Shown in pieces: positions 24,701 to 32,987 of a stretch of DNA of 64,000 bases. This stretch comes from Branchiostoma floridae (taxonomy: Eukaryota; Chordata; Leptocardii; Amphioxiformes; Branchiostomatidae). Where the stretch lies: assembly GCF_000003815.2 (NCBI RefSeq), contig NC_049994.1:12202236-12266235 (forward strand), given 5' to 3'. The notes below the pieces were generated by a model. That model ran no database searches and had not been told where the DNA came from. It saw nothing but the letters and a program-made list of their open reading frames with translations. Each line of letters opens with the position of its first letter. The stretch's first letter is position 1. The translations under genes were made by a program, and so were the position numbers.

Positions 24701-25783
24701 ATATGCTAATGATTTTAAATGGCTTCTTTCCTTCTATACCTAACCCACGATTGCTTCTGAATTCAACGAAACGGATACTAAAACAGTCAACCAAACATAT
24801 CTTTTCGATATACAACATTTTACTAAAGATCTGAGAACATTTTTGTGTGGGTTTTGTAAGGTACAGCGGTGGAAAGAAAACAAATGCGAAGGAAAGTGGG
24901 CCGTAACGCCAGATTAGGGTGACCTAGTTCACTTCGTGCATCAAACCCTCGCCTACTTATACAACACTCGATTTATTTGTGCTTTTAACAAAGAAAACAT
25001 TCCGTTATCAAATTGTTTTGAAATATTCTACAAAGTATCAAAGGAATGTGACACTGCCCAAAGAAACCAGTAGTTTTTCTTCAAGTTACCATCGCTGGAC
25101 CGAATAAGGAAAACTGGAACGCCCAGTTTTTAAGCCGCGTGCTTTGAACAAACAAGCGCCAGTTTCAGTCCCGTTACAAAGACGCGTCTGTTCAACACTT
25201 TCTATTCATACTTTTACCATTAATAAACGATTTTTTCTTCATTATTAAAGCTTATCGCTATTTCATCAACCCCATTTGTGACTATAGACGGTGACCACTT
25301 TGTGACCTCTGAGCGCAAAAAAAATATTTAACAAATGGCTCAACGAATTTCATAAATACAGAACGATTTTTTTTCATTTTGTGCGTGCTTTGTTGTCTTG
25401 CAAGTTCAACTTTATCATCTCGCATCATATTCCAATTATAAAATGAAAGGTAACACAAATTCAATGTTGGTCGCTGTACGCTTGCTGGCCTAACGCCGTC
25501 TAGTTGAAATGAGGACTTAGAAGTTGAACAAAACTCTGAAGAATATTGCCACAGCATGGCCACACAAAAATCAGCTACTTGTACCCACAACATTTTCGTT
25601 GTCAGCTTTCCATCCGTCGTTTCACGCTGCTCACACATATTGATAAGCCATACCGTTATCTTCATAGATAAAAGATAGGAGAAAGAAGACTGAAAACGTC
25701 CGGTGCTTACCTTGTCCTGAAGACACGCCAACCCACAAAAGTACCACCAGTAACGGTGATAAAAACCGCTTGACTCTCTCCAT
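293..25783 (-). CDS. Large secreted CUB/vWA/CCP/EGF multidomain protein (5' part; continues beyond left edge)
   Basis: I assembled 26 exons by eye, giving 5,272 coding nt (about 1,757 residues) with an open frame and matching phases at every junction. Order from the N-terminus: signal peptide, CUB, then vWA1-CCP1-EGF1-vWA2-CCP2, vWA3-CCP3-EGF2-vWA4-CCP4, vWA5-CCP5-EGF3-vWA6-CCP6. The last exon in the window ends in phase 1 with a good donor, so the protein continues past the left edge. Most domain exons are flanked by phase 1 introns, typical of shuffled extracellular modules. Five of six vWA domains keep both DxSxS and TDG MIDAS motifs. No membrane segment is seen so far. By family it should be an extracellular matrix, adhesion or complement-like protein (compare matrilins, SVEP1 and vWA collagens); the ligand is unknown. 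The domain order fits none of those families exactly. Confidence 0.88.
521..800 (+). repeat. Tetranucleotide microsatellite (GTGA)n/(GTCA)n
   Basis: Alternating blocks of GTGA and GTCA repeats fill most of the intron between the CCP6 and vWA6 exons. Imperfect units continue to about 900. Confidence 0.95.
1019..1878 (-). CDS. vWA domain 6 (B-type), two exons
   Basis: Exons 1622-1878 and 1019-1328, joined in phase 0. The YSPCYNRN lead is followed by DLVFLLDGSGSV. The second exon has GGTNTGQAIDFV, VMIVVTDGQS and ISMYAVGIG. MIDAS is intact. Confidence 0.91.
2349..2456 (-). CDS. EGF-like domain 3
   Basis: 108 nt, phase 1. CDPNPCLNGGTCQAVAFTSS with CTCPPMYEGDVC. A truncated duplicate of its 5' half lies just upstream in gene direction, at 2548-2630. 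Confidence 0.91.
2548..2630 (-). pseudogene. Truncated duplicate of EGF exon 3 (5' half plus intron end)
   Basis: It repeats roughly 2413-2495 with few changes, about 135 bp away. The acceptor and the codons for DVCDPNPCLNGGTCQ are kept, but the second half and the donor are missing. In frame, the codon after next is a stop, so inclusion would truncate the protein. Confidence 0.75.
3014..3184 (-). CDS. CCP domain 5
   Basis: 171 nt, phase 1. YCGNPGAPVNGYTRGGFFGG, FGCNDGYLLQG and PPVCTG. It has an extra Cys pair (one before YCGNP and one in QADCTW) absent from the sister copies; these may form an additional disulfide. Confidence 0.9.
3640..4750 (-). CDS. vWA domain 5 (A-type), two exons
   Basis: Exons 4497-4750 and 3640-3985, joined in phase 0. 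It opens with an ITTPAPTQAP linker, then DLVFLLDGSGSVG. The second exon has GGTFTGFAIDF, LLVVITDGLS and VTIYAVGVG. Both MIDAS motifs are intact. Confidence 0.91.
5235..5405 (-). CDS. CCP domain 4
   Basis: 171 nt, phase 1. FCGDPGTPANGFQQGTYF, FGCNFGFLLSG and PLPVCIG. Confidence 0.9.
5673..7028 (-). CDS. vWA domain 4 (B-type), three exons, degenerate MIDAS
   Basis: Exons 6763-7028 (ends phase 0), 6224-6383 (ends phase 1) and 5673-5822. The lead is YTPCLNRS, then DLVFLVDKSSSVG keeps DxSxS. Where the other five copies read VTDG this one reads LLVVVTSSASTDDV, so the third metal-site motif is missing. The reading frame and splice sites are otherwise intact, so it is probably expressed but may not bind metal in the usual way. 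Confidence 0.86.
7510..7617 (-). CDS. EGF-like domain 2
   Basis: 108 nt, phase 1. CDPNPCFHRAACSVQGSSFV with CICPPNYEGELC. All six cysteines are present, but the usual NGG before the third Cys is replaced by HRAA. Confidence 0.9.
8070..8240 (-). CDS. CCP domain 3
   Basis: 171 nt, phase 1. YCGDPGAPTNGYRRGTFF, FGCNDGYLLQG and PVPVCLG show the usual four-cysteine CCP pattern. It lies between vWA3 and EGF2. Confidence 0.91.
8653..9726 (-). CDS. vWA domain 3 (A-type), two exons
   Basis: Exons 9472-9726 and 8653-8964, joined in phase 1. The first has DLVFLLDGSGSIG, with an intact DxSxS. The second has GGTFTGFAVEF, ILIVVTDGNS (TDG) and ILIYAVGVG. A Cys in VLCAG closes the domain. Confidence 0.91.
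10121..10324 (-). CDS. CCP domain 2 with Thr/Pro linker
   Basis: 204 nt, phase 1 to phase 1. A YCGDPGTPTNGF CCP domain is followed, in the same exon, by a TTTPAPTAAP linker that is probably O-glycosylated. The linker marks the boundary between super-repeats 1 and 2. Confidence 0.9.
10674..11243 (-). CDS. vWA domain 2 (B-type), one uninterrupted exon
   Basis: 570 nt, phase 1 to phase 1. The B-type lead YTPCLVRN joins it to the EGF. MIDAS residues are DESGS and ILIVITDGNP; TFTGAAIDFV and TTYAVGIG complete the fold, and a Cys near the end (ENVCDG) closes it. Every other vWA in this gene is split by one to three introns, so introns were either lost here or gained elsewhere. Confidence 0.92.
11653..11760 (-). 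CDS. EGF-like domain 1
   Basis: 108 nt, phase 1 to phase 1. CNPNPCLNNGVCLASGNSYT is followed by C-x-C and GENC, giving six EGF cysteines. The exon has the same length as the other two EGF exons in this gene. Confidence 0.9.
11922..12092 (-). CDS. CCP/sushi domain 1
   Basis: 171 nt, phase 1 to phase 1. It has YCGDPGAPVNGYRRGSFFEG, FGCNDGYLL, C-RGDGTWS and PTC. The spacing is shared with the other CCP exons, of which five are exactly 171 nt. Confidence 0.9.
   Translation of the reverse strand, partial: WLTVVILVLRLTVIGVDHSSREPPSPSDAMTVISWWALPMPPVGGMAHGAIHFLPA
12528..15681 (-). CDS. vWA domain 1 (A-type), four exons
   Basis: Exons 15522-15681, 13681-13790, 13020-13173 and 12528-12685. A short TPAP linker leads into DLVFLLDGSASVG, which holds the MIDAS DxSxS. 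The later exons carry VAVAQYSS, TFTGFAIEFV, IMVVVTDGQ (MIDAS TDG) and VTMFAVGVG. Both metal-site motifs are intact. This is the most intron-rich vWA here; its first intron is expanded by an inverted-repeat transposon. Confidence 0.87.
14084..15236. mobile_element. Non-autonomous TA-target DNA transposon (1,153 bp, Tc1/mariner- or pogo-like)
   Basis: The ends are CAGTGGAATCC and GGAATCCACTG, with terminal inverted repeats of about 30 bp that are imperfect inside. A TA dinucleotide flanks each end (14082-14083 and 15237-15238). Short motifs such as TATCCAATTATCC and CTATCCGATTACCCG recur near both ends. No transposase-sized frame is present. It sits in the intron between the first two vWA1 exons. 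Confidence 0.78.
15715..16240. repeat. Intronic tandem duplication, ~280 bp period
   Basis: Shared blocks such as CCTGTTCAAGAA, CAGAGGTCATGTACAA, ACAGATCCCTGATTA and GTTCCGCTTACAGATT occur in order in 15715-15985 and again in 15995-16240. No coding potential is seen. Confidence 0.8.
16372..16605 (-). CDS. Exon 3: C-terminal half of CUB domain
   Basis: 234 nt, phase 1 to phase 1. It contains CKDVLEVG, then LCGN, and ends with the CUB strand pattern WLNFFTDRNVVRRGFFLRYE. Together with exon 2 this makes one complete four-cysteine CUB domain, the only one in the window. Confidence 0.87.
17096..17215 (-). CDS. Exon 2: N-terminal half of CUB domain
   Basis: 120 nt, phase 1 to phase 1. It starts DICSTPEYTAPSGNITSPNY and contains the SPNYPADY signature and the second CUB cysteine (LDC), both diagnostic of CUB domains. 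Acceptor CCCTCAG and donor CAG/GTAAC are clear. Confidence 0.85.
19457..19556. other. Assembly gap (100 N)
   Basis: A run of exactly 100 N, a conventional gap length, so the true missing length is unknown. Confidence 0.99.
21175..21594. repeat. Tandem duplication, ~210 bp unit, two copies
   Basis: Both copies start TGCATGGATATATCTATG and share TGTTGGGTGGGAT, GGTCACGAATT and, near the end, AGTAACAC-ATTATT-CACTAGGG. They are roughly 80% alike by eye. Confidence 0.85.
21792..22003. mobile_element. PIF/Harbinger-type MITE (212 bp)
   Basis: Inverted repeats of about 40 bp start GGGCGCGGTCACATGGGTCG on the left and GGGCACGGTCACAGAGGTCG (reverse complement) on the right. A 3-bp TTA target duplication lies at 21789-21791 and 22004-22006, the signature of PIF/Harbinger. 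There is no transposase. Confidence 0.82.
24147..24311. mobile_element. Foldback MITE copy 1 with 9-bp target duplication
   Basis: The termini are TAATCTCCAAGCAGATCC and its near-complement. Internal arms (CATAAGAT, GGAGTA-AGCCGG) also pair. The flanks are ACACCTACC at 24138-24146 and ACACCGACC at 24312-24320, a 9-bp duplication with one change. Nine-base duplications are typical of Mutator-like elements. Same family as 36080-36208. Confidence 0.78.
25711..25783 (-). CDS. Exon 1: signal peptide
   Basis: The ATG at 25783 opens 24 codons: a basic start (MERVKR), a hydrophobic core (LLVVLLWVGV) and an SSGQ cleavage-like end. A perfect donor (CAAG/GTAAGC) follows in phase 1, matching the phase 1 acceptor of the CUB exon 8.5 kb downstream. 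The frame stays open upstream to a Met at 25864, but this Met fits a signal peptide best. The link to the CUB exon rests on phase and on there being no better candidate between them. Confidence 0.72.
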
Positions 25784-27296
25784 ATTAATATTCCCACTTT
25801 GGTAGGCTGTACTCGTACACACCGTACCGATAGAGAATATTACGAGCCAACTGACCAAGAACACCGGTCCTGTAGCCTCCGGGGTTTAAGTACCAGCTAA
25901 ACAGGTGTGGCAATGAGGGCGTTGTCTCGGCCGGGTAGACTCTCCCATGGGGGTGCGACAGCTTTTTCGTCTTTTGTTTTCAAGATAACGGTCCGTAGTT
26001 TTGTTCCAAGACCGTAAAAGCTTAAACAAAGGGGGTTTTGTGGATAATTAGCTATCATTTCGGAAGTAACAACTGCTGTTTTGTGGCAACGTAATGATAG
26101 TTTTTTACGCAACAGAGAAAGTATGTCCTGAGTTTGGACTGTTCCAAGGAATGCAGGAGAAGAAAGGTGGGTGTGGGCGTGTGTGTACGGGGAGCCATCC
26201 AGGTCTCTTCTATTATCTTACAGAACTGACGTCTTCTATCAAACAAGCCGACAGCGTGTATACTTGTATAACAGAGGGAAGGGACTTGTATATGAAAGAA
26301 GCGCGGTACATGTACATGTATGTTCTGGCTCACCATGGACCGCAAATCTTTCAAGGATTGACGGTCGCTGACCTGACAGTAAAATTAGGAAGGGCATGGC
26401 ATTTTGACCCCTTACCAAACCAACTCTGCATTTGCACTACCTGGACCACGTGGCGTGTCTAAGAAGTTACACAAGAGTTAGCATTTAGCTTCATATGCTA
26501 GCCTCAAGCGTAAAAGAAACTGAACTACTTCTCAAAAAGAGAAAGGGTGACCCGGAGTGCTTGGCTGAAAACTCGAGACGTGGCGACGACTCATCATTGC
26601 ACTTCAAAACTACTTAAAACTGTCATGCTTTGTCATCAGTCTGGGGTCACCCTCTTTTCTTACTTAAGCTTACTTACTTACTTGCTTAATGTTTCACTAA
26701 GTAAGCATTGTCTACGAACTGCAATAGTAAATAATGTTGCAGTCAGCCTATTGATAACTCTTTTACAGTCGCCAGAAATCCACCACATTTGAATCGTTCA
26801 GTTTTCGCAAATGATTTTCATTAAAAGTCCACAGTATGCTGCGCGTGGATTGTCTTCTCTATAAGTATCAACTAACAGAATACAGTGTTTTATTTCTACA
26901 ATTAGTCTATAGTTTGTGAGCTCTTGATACAACAATAAGGAAACCACACGTTTAACACCGATAGGCTACACTTGAAAGCTAACTGCTGTTGACGATGGGG
27001 CATTAATGGGGTGTATATTGACCGACAGAGGACGGATTGGTGTTGGCTAGTGTTTGCGGTTCCACACCCTTTGTCACGCCAAACAAAACGAGGGATAGAA
27101 AGTACACACTTTTACACTGTATTTGTATGTCACGTCCATATAAGGAGAGGTGGGGTATGGACGCAAACTGTAACCTTTAAAACAACCTTGACCGTGTTGT
27201 GGCATCGGCCTCGAACGACAGGGCGCTTAAAAATATCAGCTTGAGAAAGTAAAGTTGGTAAAAGTGCCTGATTGTCACTCACGCAGTTTGCGTGTT

Positions 27297-27395
27297 TGTA
27301 ATAATTTCCACTGACTATTCTCTTTGCGTCTTGTGTAGTTTGGTGTCTTTTATATCATACTTTTTGTTCCCAAAAGATACCCGGCTGCCCGGTTT
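27297..27395 (+). repeat. Dispersed repeat shared with the interior of the MITE at 46649
   Basis: GCGTCTTGTGTAGTTTG and TTTTATATCATACTTTTTGT match 46738-46803 with a few changes, including the following CCCAAAAGATACCCGG. The inverted termini of the 46.6 kb copy are not obvious here. Confidence 0.6.
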
Positions 27396-27476
27396 TTGTC
27401 TGTTTTAGTGCATTTATTTTTCATTTTTTTGCCCCTTCGCTTTGCTAGTTACTTTCTAAGAATTCTCTAGCCTGGA

Positions 27477-27517
27477 TGCCAGACCGTTCCTAGGGCCACT
27501 AAAAGTGGTCTGGCATT
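27477..27517. repeat. Short inverted repeat
   Basis: TGCCAGACC is followed about 20 bp later by GGTCTGGCA, a perfect 9-bp stem. It may be a transposon end. Confidence 0.5.
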
Positions 27518-28079
27518 CACGGTAACACGCGCACACTTTCCGTTATTCATAATTTCTAAAACCATGTCAGCAAAGGCACCAGTAGTCCACCAATGGCAGC
27601 CATCAGAATTTGCTGTTACCTTTATCATTACGTTGACAAACTCAAGTGACTCTTGTACTGCTGGCCCCACATACGTCAGTTGTTTACCAGTAACAAATTA
27701 AACACTTGTTTATTGTGAGGCGTGGCGAGCGGAGGCGTGTTCGTCAATATGGAGGTGGGATAAAGTACTTAGTAAATTTCGGCATATTTCATCTTCGTGG
27801 AAGAGCAACTGGCAAGCTTCTAAAGACAAACATCGAGGCGGGTTGGTTTAGTAAATGCGTAAACATTGCTACCTTACCCTGTTTACGTCCAAACACGTCG
27901 GCATATACGGATCGTCGTAGACTAGTAGATTTGTTCTTAATTAGTTTTTTAGCTATTGTTCCATAAAGCTAATCTACTTAGAACAAGAGGATGTGCTGTG
28001 GAATCAGAATTTTACAATCAGTGTCAATTCTGAATAAAACTTTATAACGTTGTCTTTGTTTGAGACATCTAAGGTACGA

Positions 28080-28140
28080 ATGAATGAATGAACTTTATTG
28101 CGCGACATTTGTACATGGTACAATTGTAAGGCAACAGTAA
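28080..28140 (-). repeat. Possible retroposon 3' tail
   Basis: Read on the minus strand, a GC-containing stretch with AATAAA ends in (ATTC)n. This resembles the tail of a LINE or SINE; no body was recognised. Confidence 0.35.
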
Positions 28141-28526
28141 TAAGTCAATTGATATAATGATACTCGTCTAAGGTCTATAACTACTTACATGTATAGTATA
28201 GGAATGTGAATATAAATGGCGTATTGACATAGTGTAATATGCAAGTTAAACAAGTCGGTCTGTTACTGTACAATAGATTCTCTCTTTTTAGAGCATTACA
28301 TATGCATTGGCCTAAATACAAAGATATGTAGTCTGGACATGACAAAAGTAGATTGAAAGTTTATGTGTTTGTCTTTGGTAAAGGTGTGCTAGATACCCAT
28401 GCTTCATGGCAAACATCGGGAAGTACAACTGACAATTTGTAGTACTTAGAAAGCTTTCGAAAGAAAAAGAAAAACATACATTGTTTTACTAGCTGTTCAT
28501 TGTTATCGACACAAGATTCTAGCCAT

Positions 28527-28551
28527 TATACACGTCAATACGACGTGTATA
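28527..28551. repeat. Perfect 10-bp stem palindrome
   Basis: TATACACGTC, a 5-base loop, then GACGTGTATA. Direct repeats of GATCAAGCTT-like sequence follow. Confidence 0.7.
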
Positions 28552-28876
28552 GTGATCAAGCTTAGATCAAACATAGATCAAGCTTGGATTTGATTGGTTA
28601 AATAATATGCACATGTCATAGATTGTACGAATAGGAATAAAGTAATTGGTTGATACAGCAATTAATTTTTTTTTTTCAAATCTTAATGGATCTTAATCTA
28701 CCTGTTGTGAGCCAGTACGTCACTACTGTATTGTCCAGTGGTGTGCTGTGTGGCCGTGAGGGGGCAGTGTCCGGCCGTGGGTGGACACGCAAACAATCCT
28801 GAGATGATTTACAAATCATCAACCTTGCAGGGAAGGCCTCATCCTCATTGTCTGCATGGAGTGGAACACGTATACC

Positions 28877-29305
28877 CAGGGCTGGGTACCGGTGCGCTGT
28901 ACCTGTACAAAACCGGGTTTTCTCATTGGACCGGTCCAGAAAAACCGGACCTGAAAAAATTCGGTGGACCGGATATTGGGCCGATTGGAAAATGAACAGA
29001 TTATATGATCAGGCATTCGCACGTTTTCGGGGTTACCGGTCTAGGCAAATAACAAGAGCGAAGCAGAGTAGACTTGATTCTCATTTTTACCAACTGTTAT
29101 AGCCAATCGTACAGGGGTAGTAAGCCTTGTAGGATTTTTAAAACGCCAGTGGGAGTCGAATACTACCCAAACAGATGTCTTTAGACTTTGTAGCAAAATG
29201 GACCATTGTTTTGAGTATCGTCCATTCACATGTTTTCACATAATGAATCAGGTCGGACCTGAACCGGACCTGGACCTGAATTTTCTGTACCGGTACCCAC
29301 CCCTA
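28877..29305. mobile_element. hAT-like MITE (429 bp)
   Basis: The left end is CAGGGCTGGGTACCGGTGCG; the right end read inward is TAGGGGTGGGTACCGGTACA. Flanks CGTATACC (28869-28876) and CGTATGTC (29306-29313) look like an 8-bp target duplication with two changes, as for hAT elements. CCGGACCTG-type motifs recur near both ends. There is no transposase. Confidence 0.75.
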
Positions 29306-29697
29306 CGTATGTCTCTAAATTAAGATTGGACCTTCGGCGAATCATGATGTAAAATGATGATTTTTAAGACAACAAAACACATAAAACAAACAAAACACAT
29401 TTTGACAGATTGCATATTTCAAAGATTCCGGTCTAAAGATAATTGTGTCCAAAAGGGTGTGTTTCCATTCCACCGATCCCACCTGACATACAATGTATTT
29501 GAGACTTTTAAGTGTTTATAAGTGACAGAATTACGTACTACGTAGGAAAGCTTCGGAATCCGAGCAATAAACAATACATTGTCGGACGTATACGCGTACG
29601 CTTTTTGCCCTGAGTGATGCAGTCATGTGCTGCTGGCACGAGAGGGCCTCTTGTGGATAGTGGCTACCTGCAATCACAGATCCCATCAATATATTTT

Positions 29698-29975
29698 CAT
29701 TCATTAGGTTTTGGGAACTTTTTCATTCCTAAAAACTCGCCATAGAACATGTGCTTGTAAAAGAAAAGCATCAGCGTATCAGTATAACCTTTCCAATTGA
29801 TTATACCATACTGCGGTTAGCTGCTCTTACAAATGCCATCTTTTCGTCATTCATTAGGTTTAGGGAACTTTTTCATTCCTAAATTTGTAATAAAAGGTGT
29901 GCTTGCAAAAGAAAAACATCAGTGTATCAGTATACAATTTCCAATTGGTCATACCACACTGCGGTTCGCTCCAGC
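29698..29975. repeat. Tandem duplication, 150 bp period
   Basis: TCATTCATTAGGTTT, GGGAACTTTTTCATTCCTAAA and CCAATTG-TATACCA-ACTGCGGTT occur in order in both units. The two copies differ by scattered substitutions. Confidence 0.85.
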
Positions 29976-30854
29976 CTTCCGCGATTGCGCCCCCTACCGG
30001 TTTCTCCATTTATCGACACCTCTGTGGTCTGTTGGGTACCAGCTATGGAAGAAACGGAAGTTATGCCATGCAGTGTACGTTAGCAACTGCTAATTCAAAG
30101 GCTAAATGATCCTAACAAATAAAATGCCCGACTGAAAAGACTTAGACTTCCCACCGGGTTAGGGTTTTGGAGGACCTAGCAAAGCGTACCGTACTGACCT
30201 CCTCTGAGGCGTAATTCATATTTCCAAACCGCAGTCCAACTGGGTAGCTTTCGGTAACGAAAGTGTGATATAAAAAACTGGAAAATACTCAACATAGATT
30301 CATACTTAAATTTTCTTTAATGTTAAAAATCACTTTACGGTGATTTGAAGCCACCACTTTAGTCCAGCCAAAATCATCTATTGCAGCCCACCAAAAAATA
30401 ATTATTTATCAAGATTCATAGAACGAGATATGAGAGGTGTGGGCAACAAGAGTAGTACACTATTTGCAAGGCCGACACCTCAAGCGTGAAGTTAAACAAG
30501 CTATATATAAGAAATAAGCAAATAAAAACTACCAACATGAAACATTCTAACAAATGACAGCAATTACAAAATAGCAGCAAAACCATGAAAACAGTAATTG
30601 CATCTATTTATCCAGCAGATGAGTGGCTACACCAAAGATAAAAACAAAGACCTATCAAATAAAACTGTTTCAAAGTATAAATCTGTGGGATCTAGTCAAT
30701 GGATTGTCAATATTTGCTCACCTGGTGTCCAGAGAAAGCGCGCATTATTAATACGCAGTTCTCATAGGCCACAGGTGAATATTTACTGGCAATCAACGGC
30801 TAAATATCCGGAGCTTTGTGGTTCTGACCAGTCTCCTGCGGGCGGGCTGCGGAA

Positions 30855-31043
30855 ATATAATTTTATTTTTGCCGCGGTATGCAGCTGCGTCTCAAGGATC
30901 ATATCATACGAGTATTGTCGTCGCCAGTACCATACAGACACCGCCGTCGTGAGCGCACGTCATGAGAGGTTTGATCATCGAGTCTTTTACCATTTAGAGG
31001 CCGTTCCTGCTCCACTGAGAATCGGACTTCCCTACGTACACAG
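30855..31043 (+). promoter_or_regulatory. Probable promoter and non-coding exon 1 of the 7TM gene
   Basis: An ATATAA box at 30855-30860 is followed by a CG-richer stretch ending in a perfect donor (CAG/GTAAGG) at 31043. The next strong acceptor is at 32907, just upstream of the 7TM coding frame. The start of transcription is inferred, not seen. Confidence 0.45.
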
Positions 31044-31844
31044 GTAAGGTAAACACCGTTGACACACATTCTTGCAGTGTTTGAAATGATATTTTAGAGG
31101 CTACTGAAAAACATTGGTCTGAAACATTTACTGACGGTCAGACTGGGACGTTAAAAAGCATGGGCAGCTGTCATGTTGTATAGGACATTTTGTCTCAATG
31201 TTGTATTCCTAGCAGGATACAATTCAATCCGTAAAATTGTGTTCCAGCATTGTGGTAGTGAAATAGCAGAGACCGTTATATAGGCATTGCCAATTGACAT
31301 GGGGGGGTGTAGTCTAAAATGTACGGTCAAACATGTGTGGACGTATTCAATGCTTGTTCACGTTTTTTGACAAACAAGCACTGCACGAAAAGGTGAAGTT
31401 CCATCAAAACCCATAGATTTCATACCTGCGAACGAGACATGTGCAGACCTTTACATGACCCAGAAACTCACGAAAATGCACCACTTATTTATTCATTTCT
31501 GTGATCTTTATCCTGGGTAGTCCAGCTCAGTGCTATTGCACTGCTTTGCAGTGGAGCCCTTTTGTGTACAGGACATGTAAACGGTGTGAAATATCCTTGC
31601 TCTTGACAATAACTTGCACAAAAATGAAATTAACCGTGTGTTGTTGGAGTATACGAGTATATCTCGTTACGTATTACACTCGTTCTCATTGAAATGTCGA
31701 AAATGGCATTTTTTTGGTCGAAAAATAAATAGGCTTTATTCTCACTGAAAACTACTTGGTTGTTTGCGAAAATTCGTCTTTTAACCATAGCCAAAAAATG
31801 GCAACTTATTATTTTCGGTCCCATTGGTAATGCATTACATGGCA

Positions 31845-32221
31845 TGTAACAAACGTTACCGGTAACGTTTGTTACAACAGTAGACTTTACCCTGTTTTCT
31901 TCGAAAGGACTTACCTTATTGACTACATCATCTAGGTATAAGTGGATGTCCATAGGGGCATTTGAAAAGTGGGCAGCTTTTTTACACCAGGTCAAGTTGA
32001 AAGCTTAGACAGCATCGAACAATGGTAACGTTTGTTACAGTCATTTCTGTACAACATTTTGGTAAGCAAGGTGGGATACAAATAACAGTCAACAACCCTT
32101 TCTTGTCTCTTTAGAAAGCCAGAAAAACTGTACAGCGTCACAAAAACGGCCATTTCTAGCCTTATACGTGGATAACATAACCGTGGCAACCATCGTACTG
32201 GTGGTGGTAACGTTTGTTACA
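31845..32221. repeat. Four copies of a 16-base palindromic motif
   Basis: GGTAACGTTTGTTACA lies at 31861-31876, 32024-32039 and 32206-32221, and inverted at 31845-31860. The first two abut head to head and form a perfect 32-bp palindrome. The motif is itself a near-palindrome (GTAAC ... GTTAC). All copies are in the presumed 5' UTR intron of the 7TM gene. Confidence 0.9.
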
Positions 32222-32987
32222 GAATCTGGCGACAGGCATAAACCACCTCACACAGCCTCCAAGATCAGTGACAGGGGTGATCTGACGTGATCGGGCAGAG
32301 GGCCTGGTCAGCTGGTTTCACCTGCCGAACAATCATTCTGGGAACTGAATTATTACATTTTTGGCAACTATTTGAATTCTTCGTTTCTTCTCAGGCGACA
32401 GCCATTTTTTAGGGTGTGAAATCCCACCCGTGGCTCTAATAATCTTCTAACCCATCAACCTATACGAATGTTGTTGTGCATCTTTTGTAAAACATTACAG
32501 GGGTTGTGGGAAAATGAAGGAACCAGTGAAGCTGCCTATAATTTGCGCCATATCAAGGCGTAAAGTCAGGCGACAGCATTTCGACATTTAAATGAGAACG
32601 AGCCATTAGAGGCAATTATCACTTGATTATCTTTCCCCGATCGGGCTCACCCAGTGCGCTTGTGCGGCCCTGCTCGACACGCCCAGAATCGACTTCAATA
32701 TTTCCTTTGTCATGGAAAATTGCGTCAAGACTACTCTCGCCCCCTTTTCCGGACTTGTCCAGGTATGTATAATCTCTGTCTGCACTTGTCCAGGTATGTA
32801 TAATCTCTAGGACAGTACAACCCCACCCCTGGAAATTAGGCTTTTTGTCCAGTGACGTTTTTAAATTCTTATTTCTCTGTGATAATTTTTGTCACTTTTG
32901 TTTACAGCTGCAACAGCTCTTACTACTCGCACGGCAACTGTACATTTCCAACTTCAAACGCCAGTGTCAATACATGAACAATTGCAA

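Larger units (their letters stand above)
17216..25710 (-). other. Intron 1 of the vWA gene
   Basis: About 8.5 kb between the signal-peptide exon and the CUB exon. It holds the assembly gap, a tandem duplication, a Harbinger-type MITE, one copy of the 9-bp-duplication MITE and three copies of a dispersed AT-rich repeat. I see no convincing exon in it; frames of up to about 170 codons lack domain signals and phase-matched splice sites. Confidence 0.65.
25784..30850. other. Divergent intergenic region between the vWA gene and the 7TM gene
   Basis: It separates the minus-strand vWA gene from the plus-strand 7TM gene, so both promoters probably lie in it. It contains a hAT-like MITE, a tandem duplication, short palindromes and repeat tails. 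Frames present are short and lack domain signals. Confidence 0.6.

Noticed and set aside
25282..25797. 171-codon minus-strand frame near the signal-peptide exon
   Set aside because: It overlaps the signal-peptide exon in another frame, has no domain pattern and contains part of a dispersed repeat.
30598..31047. 149-codon frame before the 7TM gene
   Set aside because: It lacks recognisable domains and overlaps a plausible TATA-like promoter and non-coding exon ending at a perfect donor.
32889..32987. Upstream extension of the 7TM coding region from a TTG
   Set aside because: It crosses a strong splice acceptor at 32907 and has no ATG before 32988.
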